Below are positions 43,309 through 51,720 of a stretch of DNA of 64,000 nucleotides, piece after piece. How positions within the stretch are numbered: position 1 is the first letter of the stretch; each line of letters starts with the position of its first letter. The notes below the pieces were generated by a model. It had not been told where the DNA came from. It did no database searches and saw only the letters and a list, made by a program, of their open reading frames with translations. Source of the stretch: an uncultured Veillonella sp. (GTDB lineage: Bacteria > Bacillota > Negativicutes > Veillonellales > Veillonellaceae); assembly GCF_937981445.1 (NCBI RefSeq), contig NZ_CALJON010000008.1:62001-126000 (forward strand). Direction: 5' to 3'. The position numbers and the translations under genes were made by a program.

Positions 43309-44280
43309 TTACGCTTCTTCATCAAGTAATGGAATTAAATGACCATAACCCTCAGTTTCCATGTCCTCAGCTTTAACAAAGCGAAGGGATTTACTGTTGA
43401 TGCAATAACGAAGGCCCCCCATGTCCGGACGACCATCAGGGAATACATGACCTAAATGGGAGTCCCCATGAGCACTGCGCACTTCAATACGTTCACGGCT
43501 CAACGAATTATCTCTTTCATAAGTCACTGCATTCGCCACAATAGGGCGGGAAAAAGCAGGCCAACCACAGCCAGAGTTATATTTGTGAGTGGATAAGAAC
43601 AAAGGCTCTCCAGATACTACATCCACATAGATGCCGCGTTCAAAATGATCATCATATTCGCCAGTGAATGGACGTTCTGTGTCTTCATGCTGTGTGATTT
43701 CAAAGGCTTCATCGCCAATGCGCTGTCTAAGTGCCTCAGCATCTTCCTTCACATATTCAGGCAAGCCTAATAAAGGTTCTTTTGCCTTATGAAGCTGTAC
43801 ATGGCAATAGCCTGTAGGATTCTTATCTAAATAATCTTGATGATACGTTTCCGCATCAAAAAATTGTTCTAATGGCAAGACCTCTACTACAAATGTATGA
43901 TTAGGGTCAACGGCCTTGAAAAGACGCTCTACTTTAGCCTTGTCTGCTTCCTCTTCATAGTACACGCCAGTGCGATATTGTGTGCCCACATCGCCACCTT
44001 GTTTATTTAACGAAGTAGGGTCAATAATGCGAAGTAAATGAAGAATAATTTCTTCTAAGGCAATGCGATGGCTATCATATACAAGCTTTACCGTTTCGGC
44101 ATGACCTGTATTTTCATGACATACCGCTTCATAGGTAGGATATTCAGTTTTACCATTTGCATACCCTACTTCAGTACTAAGAATGCCTGCAATTTGTTTG
44201 AAATACGCTTCCACACCCCAAAAGCAGCCCCCTGCTACATAAATTGTTTTTTCATTTGGCACAACGGATAAAATATTCAT
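43309..44280 (-). CDS. msrAB: Fused peptide methionine sulfoxide reductase MsrA-MsrB (323 aa)
   Basis: Repairs both S- and R-methionine sulfoxide. MsrA domain (about 11-165): GGCFWGVEAYF with catalytic Cys19, GYANGKTEYPTYEAVC, TGHAETV, DPTSLNKQGGDVGTQYR. MsrB domain (about 185-310): SGCGWPAFSRPI, SHLGHVFPDG, and RYCINSKSLRF with catalytic Cys293. The MsrB part lacks the two CxxC zinc pairs. No signal peptide, so it acts in the cytoplasm. Followed by a strong terminator. Confidence 0.95.
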   Translation of the reverse strand: MNILSVVPNEKTIYVAGGCFWGVEAYFKQIAGILSTEVGYANGKTEYPTYEAVCHENTGHAETVKLVYDSHRIALEEIILHLLRIIDPTSLNKQGGDVGTQYRTGVYYEEEADKAKVERLFKAVDPNHTFVVEVLPLEQFFDAETYHQDYLDKNPTGYCHVQLHKAKEPLLGLPEYVKEDAEALRQRIGDEAFEITQHEDTERPFTGEYDDHFERGIYVDVVSGEPLFLSTHKYNSGCGWPAFSRPIVANAVTYERDNSLSRERIEVRSAHGDSHLGHVFPDGRPDMGGLRYCINSKSLRFVKAEDMETEGYGHLIPLLDEEA

Positions 44281-44356
44281 TTGAAACCTCCTTATGTTCT
44301 CATACTCTTTATAATCTCTCTTTTATTCTTTAATTTCTTTTATTCTTTAACATGTT

Positions 44357-44478
44357 ATTACTATGTTCCTAAAACATAGATTAATACCACGTTCCTAAAA
44401 CATAGATTACTGCCATGCTCCTTAAACATAGATTACTGCCATGCTCCTTAAACACAGATTACTGCCATATTCCTTAGC
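44357..44478. repeat. 26-bp tandem array (about 4.6 copies) between msrAB and the MFS gene
   Basis: Units start at 44357 (short), 44380, 44406, 44432 and 44458; consensus begins ATTACTGCCATGCTCC and ends TTAAACATAG. The array stops seven bases from the MFS stop codon. Confidence 0.85.
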
Positions 44479-44484
44479 TGCCCT

Positions 44485-45702
44485 TTACGCCGCATCAACT
44501 AAACTCGCATTACGCACGCGGCGTTTATAGACGAGCCAAGCTACAACCATTAGCAATATTCCTGTAGTTAAGAATACATAGCGAATGCCAAAGGCCGTGG
44601 TTACACCACTAGCAAATAAAGGCCCTACCATACAGCCAAACTGGTTAGCTGTTGTAGTCATACCAAATACGCGACCTCTAAAGGAAGGCTCCGTATAATG
44701 CGCTACAGCCGCACTCAATAGAGGGTTTACACCTACGATGAAACAACCTACTAATACTTGCAAACTACCAAACCAGATAATCCCTAATGGAAAGCTTTGT
44801 AATAATAAGAATAGACCCGTCCCACAGAGGGCGAAGAACACAGCTCTGAAGTAGCCTTTCTTTTGACCAAAAAAGGACCATATATTAGTGGTAATCGCCC
44901 CGGCAATACCGCCAATACTAAGGATCATGCCGGACAGCAACGCCGCCCCTTCCATAGTGCCTTGCATATGGCCTACATAAAGAGCCAAAATCGGCTGCAA
45001 CATTAAAATAGCAGCTTGCATTATAAAATACAACCAAAGTAAATCTACTAACACGGGGCGTGATTTTACAAAGCCCCAATCCTCTTTAAAGGACGATGTC
45101 TCCACCGAAGGCGCTTCGTGAATCTCTGGTTCTTTTACAAAGAAATACACCACGGCACTGGCAATAAAAAGAACCACCCCTGCAATAACAAATACAGGAC
45201 GCATGCCTACAACAGCTTCAATCATACCGCCCAAAGACGGTCCAATCACATTGCCGATAATAAGCCCCGTTTGGAAAATCCCCAAGGCTGTACCCGTTTT
45301 TTCCTTCGGCACGCTAAGGGATACCATGGTCATAGCCGCCGGCATAAATCCATTGGCAAAGCCCATGAGAGCCCGCGTAGCGAATAGCTCCCAAGGCGTT
45401 TGTACAAAGCCTGTTAAAGCATAGGCAATACCTATAAAAATGCCCGCTCGAATGGCCATAATTTTCTTGCCCTTCGTATCGGCCATACGCCCCCAAATAG
45501 GGGCCATAATACCAGCAACTAAAAATGTAATCGAAAATACTACACCCGACCACATCGCCACATTGTCTTCAGCTACACCTAATTCGAGTAAGTACAGAGG
45601 CAAGAAAGGCACTAACATGGTATAACAAATGGCTAGCGATGTCATACAGGCTGTTAATATCCAAACATTCCTCATACCACCCATCGTCTTAATTTCTGTC
45701 AC
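44485..45702 (-). CDS. MFS transporter, drug-efflux type (405 aa)
   Basis: Twelve-helix major facilitator. The loop 2-3 motif GRMADTKGKKIMAIRAG is the classical MFS motif A; motif C-like GPSLGGMIEAVVG in helix 5 marks drug/H+ antiporters. The MarR regulator gene lies 41 bp upstream on the same strand, a common pairing for efflux pumps. Substrate unknown. Confidence 0.88.
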   Translation of the reverse strand: MTEIKTMGGMRNVWILTACMTSLAICYTMLVPFLPLYLLELGVAEDNVAMWSGVVFSITFLVAGIMAPIWGRMADTKGKKIMAIRAGIFIGIAYALTGFVQTPWELFATRALMGFANGFMPAAMTMVSLSVPKEKTGTALGIFQTGLIIGNVIGPSLGGMIEAVVGMRPVFVIAGVVLFIASAVVYFFVKEPEIHEAPSVETSSFKEDWGFVKSRPVLVDLLWLYFIMQAAILMLQPILALYVGHMQGTMEGAALLSGMILSIGGIAGAITTNIWSFFGQKKGYFRAVFFALCGTGLFLLLQSFPLGIIWFGSLQVLVGCFIVGVNPLLSAAVAHYTEPSFRGRVFGMTTTANQFGCMVGPLFASGVTTAFGIRYVFLTTGILLMVVAWLVYKRRVRNASLVDAA

Positions 45703-45743
45703 CCTATTCCTTCTTTCTATAATCGAAGAGAATTACCTGTCCC

Positions 45744-46202
45744 CTAAACTTTTTGAGCCCGTCCGGTTAAACGCGCTAACATTTTATATAATAATTTATA
45801 CATTACTTGATACTCTTCTTCGGTAATTTCAATAATATTAGCCATCTCTGTTGGCACATGTGCCACTTTCTCTCTCAATGCTTCGCCCTCTTTAGTCAAA
45901 GAGATAATCACTGTTCGTTCATCCTCTTTAGAGCGCGTACGCGTCAAAAATCCCTTTGTTTCCATCTTCCGTAGAAGCGGTGTTAACGTCCCTGAATCAA
46001 GATATAAATACTCTCCTAAGGACTTCACATTCATTTCTTTGTGTTCCCACATAACCATCATTACAATGTATTGTGTATAGGTTAAATTCACAGGATCTAA
46101 TAAAGTCTGATAAGCCCGTACAATTTCTTTTGCACATGCATATAGAGGAAAACATAATTGATTTCGCAACGCTAAATCGTCTCTATTTGTTGTATCGTTC
46201 AC
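45744..46202 (-). CDS. MarR-family transcriptional regulator (152 aa)
   Basis: Winged-helix dimeric repressor; opening LRNQLCFPLYACAKEIVRAYQTLLDPVNLTYTQYIVMMVMWEH is characteristic of the OhrR/MarR group, including a Cys near residue 17 where OhrR senses organic peroxide. Wing region LRKMETKGFLTRTRSKEDERTVIISLT. GTG start behind GAGGAG. Upstream of and probably controlling the MFS gene. An OhrR-like redox role is possible given the Cys but no ohr gene is present. Confidence 0.9.
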   Translation of the reverse strand: MNDTTNRDDLALRNQLCFPLYACAKEIVRAYQTLLDPVNLTYTQYIVMMVMWEHKEMNVKSLGEYLYLDSGTLTPLLRKMETKGFLTRTRSKEDERTVIISLTKEGEALREKVAHVPTEMANIIEITEEEYQVMYKLLYKMLARLTGRAQKV

Positions 46203-46325
46203 TGGGCGTCTCCTCTCTGTAATAAAACAATATTAATATAAATATAGCTAAGAACTAATTTTACTATAAAATACACAAAAAACCAATACATGCTATTAAT
46301 TTGTTTACAATATATTTCTGTAAAT

Positions 46326-46362
46326 AAAAACGCATCATAAGCAAAAGTGCTCAATAATGCGT
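46326..46362 (-). terminator. Terminator of the Rrf2-family gene
   Basis: ACGCAT/ATGCGT stem with inner GAGCAC/GCT pairing, followed by TTTTTATTT on the minus strand. Confidence 0.75.
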
Positions 46363-46376
46363 CTCCAGACCAAATC

Positions 46377-46793
46377 TTACATGTCAAATTTTTTATCTAG
46401 CACGTCCTGCAAGGTAACACCTGTCATATAATCTTTAAATTGTGCTTGCATATGCTCCCACAAAGGTAAAGTCATGCAGGTTTTACTGCGTGGACACTGA
46501 TTTACTTCATCTTCAAGACAGGCCACTAGCGCAATGGAATCTTCCGCCGCACGCAAAATATCGTATACGGTATAGTCCTTAGGCTCCTTCGTCAAACGAT
46601 AGCCGCCGTATTTACCGCGTACACTTTTAACATATCCAGCGGCACTCAAGCGAGCTACAATACCTTCTAAATACTTATCTGAAATGCGTTGCCGCTCCGC
46701 AATCTCCCGTATGGATACATTTTTATCTTTACCGTTTTCTGCTAAGTCAACTAATACGCGCAAAGCATAACGGCCCTTAGTCGAAATCTTCAT
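46377..46793 (-). CDS. Rrf2-family regulator with three-Cys cluster motif (138 aa)
   Basis: N-terminal winged helix (MKISTKGRYALRVLVDLA, then VSIREIAERQRISDKYLEGIVARL) followed by GKYGGYRL wing. Cys92, Cys100 and Cys106 are spaced like the [2Fe-2S] ligands of IscR/NsrR-type proteins (x7 and x5), so it may sense Fe-S status, NO or redox; CymR-type proteins without a cluster are an alternative. No isc/suf or cys genes lie beside it. Single-gene transcript. Confidence 0.9.
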   Translation of the reverse strand: MKISTKGRYALRVLVDLAENGKDKNVSIREIAERQRISDKYLEGIVARLSAAGYVKSVRGKYGGYRLTKEPKDYTVYDILRAAEDSIALVACLEDEVNQCPRSKTCMTLPLWEHMQAQFKDYMTGVTLQDVLDKKFDM

Positions 46794-46972
46794 TTTTCAT
46801 ATACCTCTTTCACAGTAGGAATTACCTTAAATTTATTATAACATAGGTAGCAAGCACATCATAGAGGGGAATTACACTTATAACACAAGGCTCTTTCTTA
46901 ATTTTCAATTATAAATTGCATAAAATTCATTCATTCCCAAGCTCTTAGCTCTCCACTTTTATAAATCTACAT
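46794..46972. other. Spacer between divergent Rrf2 and permease genes
   Basis: No gene or clear promoter recognised in these bases; the leader elements of the permease gene begin at 46973. Confidence 0.4.
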
Positions 46973-47076
46973 GATACAATAAGTTTGAACTTATAGTATC
47001 TTTTTTTATAAGTAAAGCGCCTTAATGCAGTGCAAAAGCCGCCTTACTGAAAGTAGTTCAAATCCAAAATGTTTGG
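46973..47076 (+). promoter_or_regulatory. Structured leader of the purine permease gene
   Basis: Palindrome of 28 bp with one internal mismatch (arms GATACAATAAGTT and AACTTATAGTATC, 46973-47000) followed by seven T, resembling an attenuator or operator; AGTAAAGCG/CGCCTTACT repeat (47011-47048); TCCAAA-ATG-TTTGGA hairpin (about 47065-47079) near the GGGAGG ribosome site. No purine-riboswitch core (TCTACC/CCGTAAA) is present. Confidence 0.5.
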
Positions 47077-47102
47077 AAATGTATTGAATTTGGGAGGTTC
47101 TT

Positions 47103-48470
47103 ATGTTAGAAAAACTGTTTGCCCTAAAAGAGCGAAATACAACAGTTAAAAACGAGATCATCGCCGGTCTCACCACCTTTATCACTATGGCCTACATTCT
47201 CTTCCTAGCTCCTAATCTGCTAGGTATTGCAGGCATGGATAAAGACGCCGTACTCATCGCCACTGCCCTAGGCGGCGGCATTGTAACTATTGTAATGGGC
47301 TTGTATGTAAACTATCCTATTTGTTTAGCCCCTGGTGTAGGCCTCTTAGCCTTTTACGCCTTTACCGTAGTACTCGGCATGGGGATTCCTTGGCAAGTCG
47401 CCTTAGGTGCGGTCTTCATTTCTGGTATTGTATTCCTTATTTTAACCCTCACCACAGTGCGACAACATATTGTGGAAGGCATTCCCGCATCTATGAAAAT
47501 TGCTATTACCGTAGGTATTGGCCTTTTCATCACTATTATTGGTTTAAAATTATCCGGTCTTATGACCGTAGCTCTTTCGCTACAACCGGATACCTTGGCT
47601 AAAGTAGTAGCCGCTCAAGGTCATGGCACGCCAGGTGCGTCTGAAACGATCTTAACACTTGGTAATCTCATGGACCCTCAAGTAGGTCTTGCTCTATTCG
47701 GTCTCTTATTTACAGCCGTGCTCATGGCCAGCAATGTACAAGGTTCCTTTATTATCGGTGCTGTAGTAACCACAATCTTAGCGTACATTACAGGCAATGC
47801 GCAACTTCCTGAAAACTTTACGCTCATGTCCATTCCTGATTTTAGCAAAGCGGCCTTTTTCCAACTTGATATTGGCAGCGCCATGCATCTAGGCTTAGTC
47901 ACCATTATTTTCTCCTTCACATTTGTGGAATTGTTTGACTCCATGGGAACTTTAATTGGTACCGCCACTAAAGCAGGCATCGCTAATCCTAAGGAAGGTA
48001 AATTCCCGGGTCTTGGCAAAGCCATGACTGTTGACGCTCTAGGCGTAAGCTTTGGTGCCGTACTTGGTGCTAGTACTATTACAGCCTTCGTTGAAAGCGC
48101 TGCTGGCGTTGGTGCTGGTGGTCGTACTGGTTTGACTGCTGTTACTTGTGGTGTGATGTTCCTCTTATCATTATTCTTTGCACCACTTATTACGCTCGTA
48201 CCAAATTGTGCTACAGCACCTATTCTTATCCTCGTTGGTGCTTTAATGATGGAACCAATCCGAGACATCAACTTCTCCGACTGGACTGAAGCGTTCCCTA
48301 GCTTCGTAGTTATCGCTCTTATGCCATTCACTTACAGCATTGCAAATGGTGTAGCAGCTGGTCTTATTATGTACCCATTATTAAAAATCATTGCTGGTCG
48401 CACTAAAGAAGTACATTGGATTATGTACCCATTAGCGATTATCGTATTGATTCGTTACATTTGGTACTAA
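47103..48470 (+). CDS. Adenine/guanine/hypoxanthine permease, NCS2 AzgA type (455 aa)
   Basis: Purine-base:proton symporter. N-terminal TVKNEIIAGLTTFITMAYILFLAPNLL is diagnostic of the AzgA/PbuG/PbuO group; further NYPICLAPGVGLLAFYAF (normally MGLNAFF) and FVELFDSMGTLIGTA, SAAGVGAGGRTGLTA. About 14 helices in the NCS2 fold. GGGAGG precedes the ATG. The APGVGLLAF variant of the usual APGMGLNAF is slightly unusual. Confidence 0.9.
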   Translation: MLEKLFALKERNTTVKNEIIAGLTTFITMAYILFLAPNLLGIAGMDKDAVLIATALGGGIVTIVMGLYVNYPICLAPGVGLLAFYAFTVVLGMGIPWQVALGAVFISGIVFLILTLTTVRQHIVEGIPASMKIAITVGIGLFITIIGLKLSGLMTVALSLQPDTLAKVVAAQGHGTPGASETILTLGNLMDPQVGLALFGLLFTAVLMASNVQGSFIIGAVVTTILAYITGNAQLPENFTLMSIPDFSKAAFFQLDIGSAMHLGLVTIIFSFTFVELFDSMGTLIGTATKAGIANPKEGKFPGLGKAMTVDALGVSFGAVLGASTITAFVESAAGVGAGGRTGLTAVTCGVMFLLSLFFAPLITLVPNCATAPILILVGALMMEPIRDINFSDWTEAFPSFVVIALMPFTYSIANGVAAGLIMYPLLKIIAGRTKEVHWIMYPLAIIVLIRYIWY

Positions 48471-48667
48471 TTTTTCTGTCCTATTAAGTACATGCTATGT
48501 GTTTGATAAAAAATATACTACTTGCTTATTAAATACAGGCCCTTTGCCTGAGTAAGCCTAGGTATGCGATTATTTAAACCATCTTGTATATCTGATTACA
48601 CATGGCTATATATATGATTAAATCATGCTATATATGATTAAGCACATACTGTATGACTGACTAAACA

Positions 48668-48704
48668 ATAAAAGAGGTTCGACAATAGTCGAGCCTCTTT
48701 TTTT
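48668..48704. terminator. Bidirectional terminator between permease gene and pdxR
   Basis: AAAGAGGTTCGAC/GTCGAGCCTCTTT with one mismatch, flanked by A- and T-runs; preceded by loose ATATATGATTAA repeats. Confidence 0.88.
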
Positions 48705-48755
48705 CTCTTATCTTATTTTTTATTCGCTTATTTTTTCTCTTATTTCTTATTCTCT

Positions 48756-50321
48756 TTATTTTCTCATAGCATGTTTAGCATATTTCATCAACAAGCCTAC
48801 CCCAGCTTGTATTTCTTTTCGACTTAAACTCGCATACCCTAACACAAAGGTTGGTCCCATAGCAAAAGCGTTTATATTGCCATCACTATTACCTAAACTA
48901 CTACCCTCCACGTCCATAGTCCGTTCAACGAGAGCGGCAAGCTCCAAGTCTGTTGCCTTTGCGTCTAAAGCCTTCACGATTGCCATTTTACCGGCCTCAT
49001 TACTTGAAGAGTGCGGTAAAAAGTAATTTTTCAAAGAATAGATTTTAATTCCCCCCTCCTTACAGGCTTTCATAAACTTTGCTTCATCTATCTGTTTAGG
49101 CAATGTAATAACCAAATGTAACCCCGCTTCAGCGCCTTCAATAACAACAGACTGTCCTAATAATCGAGCCGATTCTTCGTAAAGTGCCTTGACCAGCACT
49201 TCACGTTTCTTTTTATAAGCCGTGCGCATGCGATTGAGATGCTTTACAAAATAGCCCTTTTCAATAAATTTATGTAACACCTTTTGACTCACTGTCCCTA
49301 CAGGGCAGCCAAAATAGGGCATCTTTTTCTTATATATGGCAAGCAATCGATCAGGAAGAACCATGTAACTCACACGTAAGGCAGGGCTGATGGATTTAGA
49401 AAAACTCCCCATATAAATAATGCGACCCTCACCAAGAGCTTTATCCCTAGCCTTTAAAGCGGGAATTGGACGACCTTGGTATTTAAATTCGCTATCATAG
49501 TCGTCTTCTATAATATAGCGATTATCGGCACCATTCACCCAGTTAAGCAAAGCTTGACGCCTCGCAATGGGCATAATCCGCCCCGTTGGAAACTGGTGGG
49601 ACGGGGTTACACAGGCCACATTAACCTGTTGTGCTTCTAAGTCACGAACAATCAGCCCCTGCTCATCTAATGATATGGGGCAATATGCCACTTCATTCGT
49701 CGTAAACAGTTGTTGCAACATTTTATAACCAGGATTTTCTATCCCATATAACTCATGAGGCAATAATTTAAAAACAATATGAAATAAATACTCTGTGCCA
49801 GCACTAATAACAATCTGTTCTGGTCGAGCCATTACCCCTCGTGATTGCCCTAAATATTGGCAAATACTTTGCCTCAATGGTTCATATCCTTGCACCGGCC
49901 CTGAGAAAGCAAAGTCCAAGGTAGTCTCCTCATACACCTCTTTGGCTAACTTTTGTAACATCTTCGAGGGAAGCCTCGATATATCTACGCCTGAGTAGGT
50001 AAAATCATATAAAAACTCGTCTTTAGCTTTGACTTTAACATCACTCGCTTTATGTGTATTTGATTCCTTATACAATAGTTCCCGATTGGCCACATAATAG
50101 CCACGTCTTGCTTCTGATACAATATAGCCCTCCTCTTGCAGTAAAAACAAAGCATTTTCTACTGTATTTTGACTTAGATTATAGGCCTTCATCAAATACC
50201 GTTTAGACGGCAACTTACTTTGTGCCGTCATATGCCCATTAACAATCCGCTCTTTAATCCCTTCATATAATTGTATATATAATGGCTGTTCTGACTCATT
50301 TTGCAATGCAATTAAATCCAT
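48756..50321 (-). CDS. pdxR: PdxR-like MocR regulator (GntR HTH fused to aminotransferase domain, 521 aa)
   Basis: N-terminal GntR winged helix (about 12-75: QLYEGIKERIVNGHMTAQSKLPSKRYLMKAYNLSQNTVENAL...GYYV) joined by a linker to a fold-I aminotransferase-like domain (about 110-515) with the PLP Lys in MGSFSKSISPALRVSY, YIIEDDYDSEF and TPSHQFPTG. MocR proteins of this type sense PLP and control PLP synthesis. It is transcribed divergently from pdxS, the standard arrangement. The direct repeats in the gap (50354-50500) are the likely binding sites. Confidence 0.92.
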   Translation of the reverse strand: MDLIALQNESEQPLYIQLYEGIKERIVNGHMTAQSKLPSKRYLMKAYNLSQNTVENALFLLQEEGYIVSEARRGYYVANRELLYKESNTHKASDVKVKAKDEFLYDFTYSGVDISRLPSKMLQKLAKEVYEETTLDFAFSGPVQGYEPLRQSICQYLGQSRGVMARPEQIVISAGTEYLFHIVFKLLPHELYGIENPGYKMLQQLFTTNEVAYCPISLDEQGLIVRDLEAQQVNVACVTPSHQFPTGRIMPIARRQALLNWVNGADNRYIIEDDYDSEFKYQGRPIPALKARDKALGEGRIIYMGSFSKSISPALRVSYMVLPDRLLAIYKKKMPYFGCPVGTVSQKVLHKFIEKGYFVKHLNRMRTAYKKKREVLVKALYEESARLLGQSVVIEGAEAGLHLVITLPKQIDEAKFMKACKEGGIKIYSLKNYFLPHSSSNEAGKMAIVKALDAKATDLELAALVERTMDVEGSSLGNSDGNINAFAMGPTFVLGYASLSRKEIQAGVGLLMKYAKHAMRK

Positions 50322-50353
50322 AACTTCACCCTAATTGAATCCTCATCCTATAC

Positions 50354-50500
50354 CATCTGACCTCATATAATACGTCTTCTTTTTCTCTCCCTCAAAACTA
50401 GCGACCTATAGATACAGTAATGCTCTAACTACAGATGTGGTAGCAGTCTGATCTCAGAGATGACGCCAACCTCTTTTACATCCTCTCATCTGACCTCATA
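50354..50500. promoter_or_regulatory. Direct repeats in the pdxR-pdxS gap (candidate PdxR operator)
   Basis: CATCTGACCTCATA occurs at 50354-50367 and 50487-50500; a variant, AGTCTGATCTCAGA, at 50445-50458. All have the same orientation, as known for MocR sites. The pdxS -10 candidate TATACT near 50547 has no good -35, fitting activation. Confidence 0.55.
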
Positions 50501-50594
50501 AATTTTATATTTTCTGACTCTTTCTATAATGACAGTATACAGGCTATACTATTAGCAAGTCAACAAATTCAAATTAATAGAGGAGGCTATTACA

Positions 50595-51440
50595 ATGGAT
50601 GCATTACAATTTAATGGTGGCGTTATTATGGACGTTACAAATGTGGAACAAGCTAAAATCGCCGAAGAGGCCGGCGCTGTTGCCGTTATGGCATTAGAAC
50701 GAGTACCAGCAGATATTCGCGCGGCTGGTGGTGTATCGCGCATGAGCGATCCTAAGATGATTCGTGAAATTATGAAGGCTGTTAAAATCCCTGTTATGGC
50801 CAAAGTACGTATTGGGCACTTTGTAGAGGCAGAAATTTTAGAGGCCATTGGTGTTGATTTCATAGACGAATCAGAAGTATTATCCCCTGCTGACTCCGTT
50901 TACCACGTAAACAAACGGGACTTCAAAACTCCTTTTGTGTGCGGTGCTCGTAATTTAGGTGAAGCCCTTCGCCGCATCAATGAAGGTGCTAAAATGATTC
51001 GCACCAAAGGCGAAGCTGGCACTGGTGACGTAGTACAAGCAGTATCTCACATGCGCCAAATCATTAAGGAAATGAATATCGTAACAGCTCTTCGTGAAGA
51101 TGAGCTCTATGTAATGGCTAAAGACCTTCAAGTGCCATATGATTTAGTAAAATATGTACATGACCATGGTAAATTACCTGTGCCTAATTTCTCTGCCGGT
51201 GGCGTAGCAACTCCTGCCGATGCCGCCTTGATGAGACGCTTAGGAGCTGATGGCGTATTCGTAGGTAGTGGCATTTTCAAATCTGGCAATCCACAAAAAC
51301 GTGCCAAAGCTGTTGTAGAAGCTGTCAAAAATTATACAAATCCAGAAATTATTGCCAAAGTCTCCGAAGACCTGGGCGAAGCCATGGTAGGCATTAATGA
51401 AGATGAAATTGAAATCATCATGGCTAACCGCGGTATTTAA
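50595..51440 (+). CDS. pdxS: Pyridoxal 5'-phosphate synthase lyase subunit PdxS (281 aa)
   Basis: Builds PLP from ribose 5-phosphate, glyceraldehyde 3-phosphate and ammonia. Highly conserved: GGVIMDVTNVEQAKIAEEAGAVAVMALERVPADIRAAGGV, the catalytic Lys in PVMAKVRIGHF, MIRTKGEAGTGDVV, and PVPNFSAGGVATPADAALMRRLGADGVFVGSGIF. The N terminus is about ten residues shorter than usual. AGGAGGC precedes the ATG. No pdxT (glutaminase) gene follows; the next plus-strand gene is 1.6 kb away and unrelated. Confidence 0.97.
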   Translation: MDALQFNGGVIMDVTNVEQAKIAEEAGAVAVMALERVPADIRAAGGVSRMSDPKMIREIMKAVKIPVMAKVRIGHFVEAEILEAIGVDFIDESEVLSPADSVYHVNKRDFKTPFVCGARNLGEALRRINEGAKMIRTKGEAGTGDVVQAVSHMRQIIKEMNIVTALREDELYVMAKDLQVPYDLVKYVHDHGKLPVPNFSAGGVATPADAALMRRLGADGVFVGSGIFKSGNPQKRAKAVVEAVKNYTNPEIIAKVSEDLGEAMVGINEDEIEIIMANRGI

Positions 51441-51445
51441 GTAAT

Positions 51446-51567
51446 ACGATAAATAAAGCCTTAAATAAGGGCTATAAATCGTTCACGAAACAATGCTATA
51501 AATCCGTTCATGAAACAATGCTATAAATCGTACGTTAAACAATACGACAAATAGTATGTAAAATAAT
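51446..51567. repeat. 24-25-bp tandem array (five copies) directly after pdxS
   Basis: Units start at 51446, 51471, 51495, 51520 and 51544; the middle three share GCTATAAATC and end AAACAAT. Begins six bases after the stop codon. Confidence 0.85.
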
Positions 51568-51674
51568 ACCTATACACTTACATAGGACTATTCCCTATAA
51601 TCTTAACAACAGTGCCAAAGCCCGCCAAAGATTGGGCGCACTACATACTATAGTAGCCCATGTAAGACCTCCAT

Positions 51675-51713
51675 AAAAAACAGCCCCCTCGGGATTAGAG
51701 GGGGCTGTTTTGT
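51675..51713. terminator. Bidirectional terminator between pdxS and the EIIC gene
   Basis: AACAGCCCCCTC/GAGGGGGCTGTT perfect stem with A- and T-runs. Confidence 0.92.
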
Positions 51714-51720
51714 TAGGCAT

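Noticed and set aside
46199..46387. Minus-strand ORF of 62 codons between Rrf2 and MarR genes
   Set aside because: Its DNA is the Rrf2 terminator hairpin and an AT-rich spacer; no ribosome site.
47678..48331. Minus-strand ORF of 217 codons inside the purine permease gene
   Set aside because: Mirror frame of a conserved membrane protein; composition follows the sense strand.
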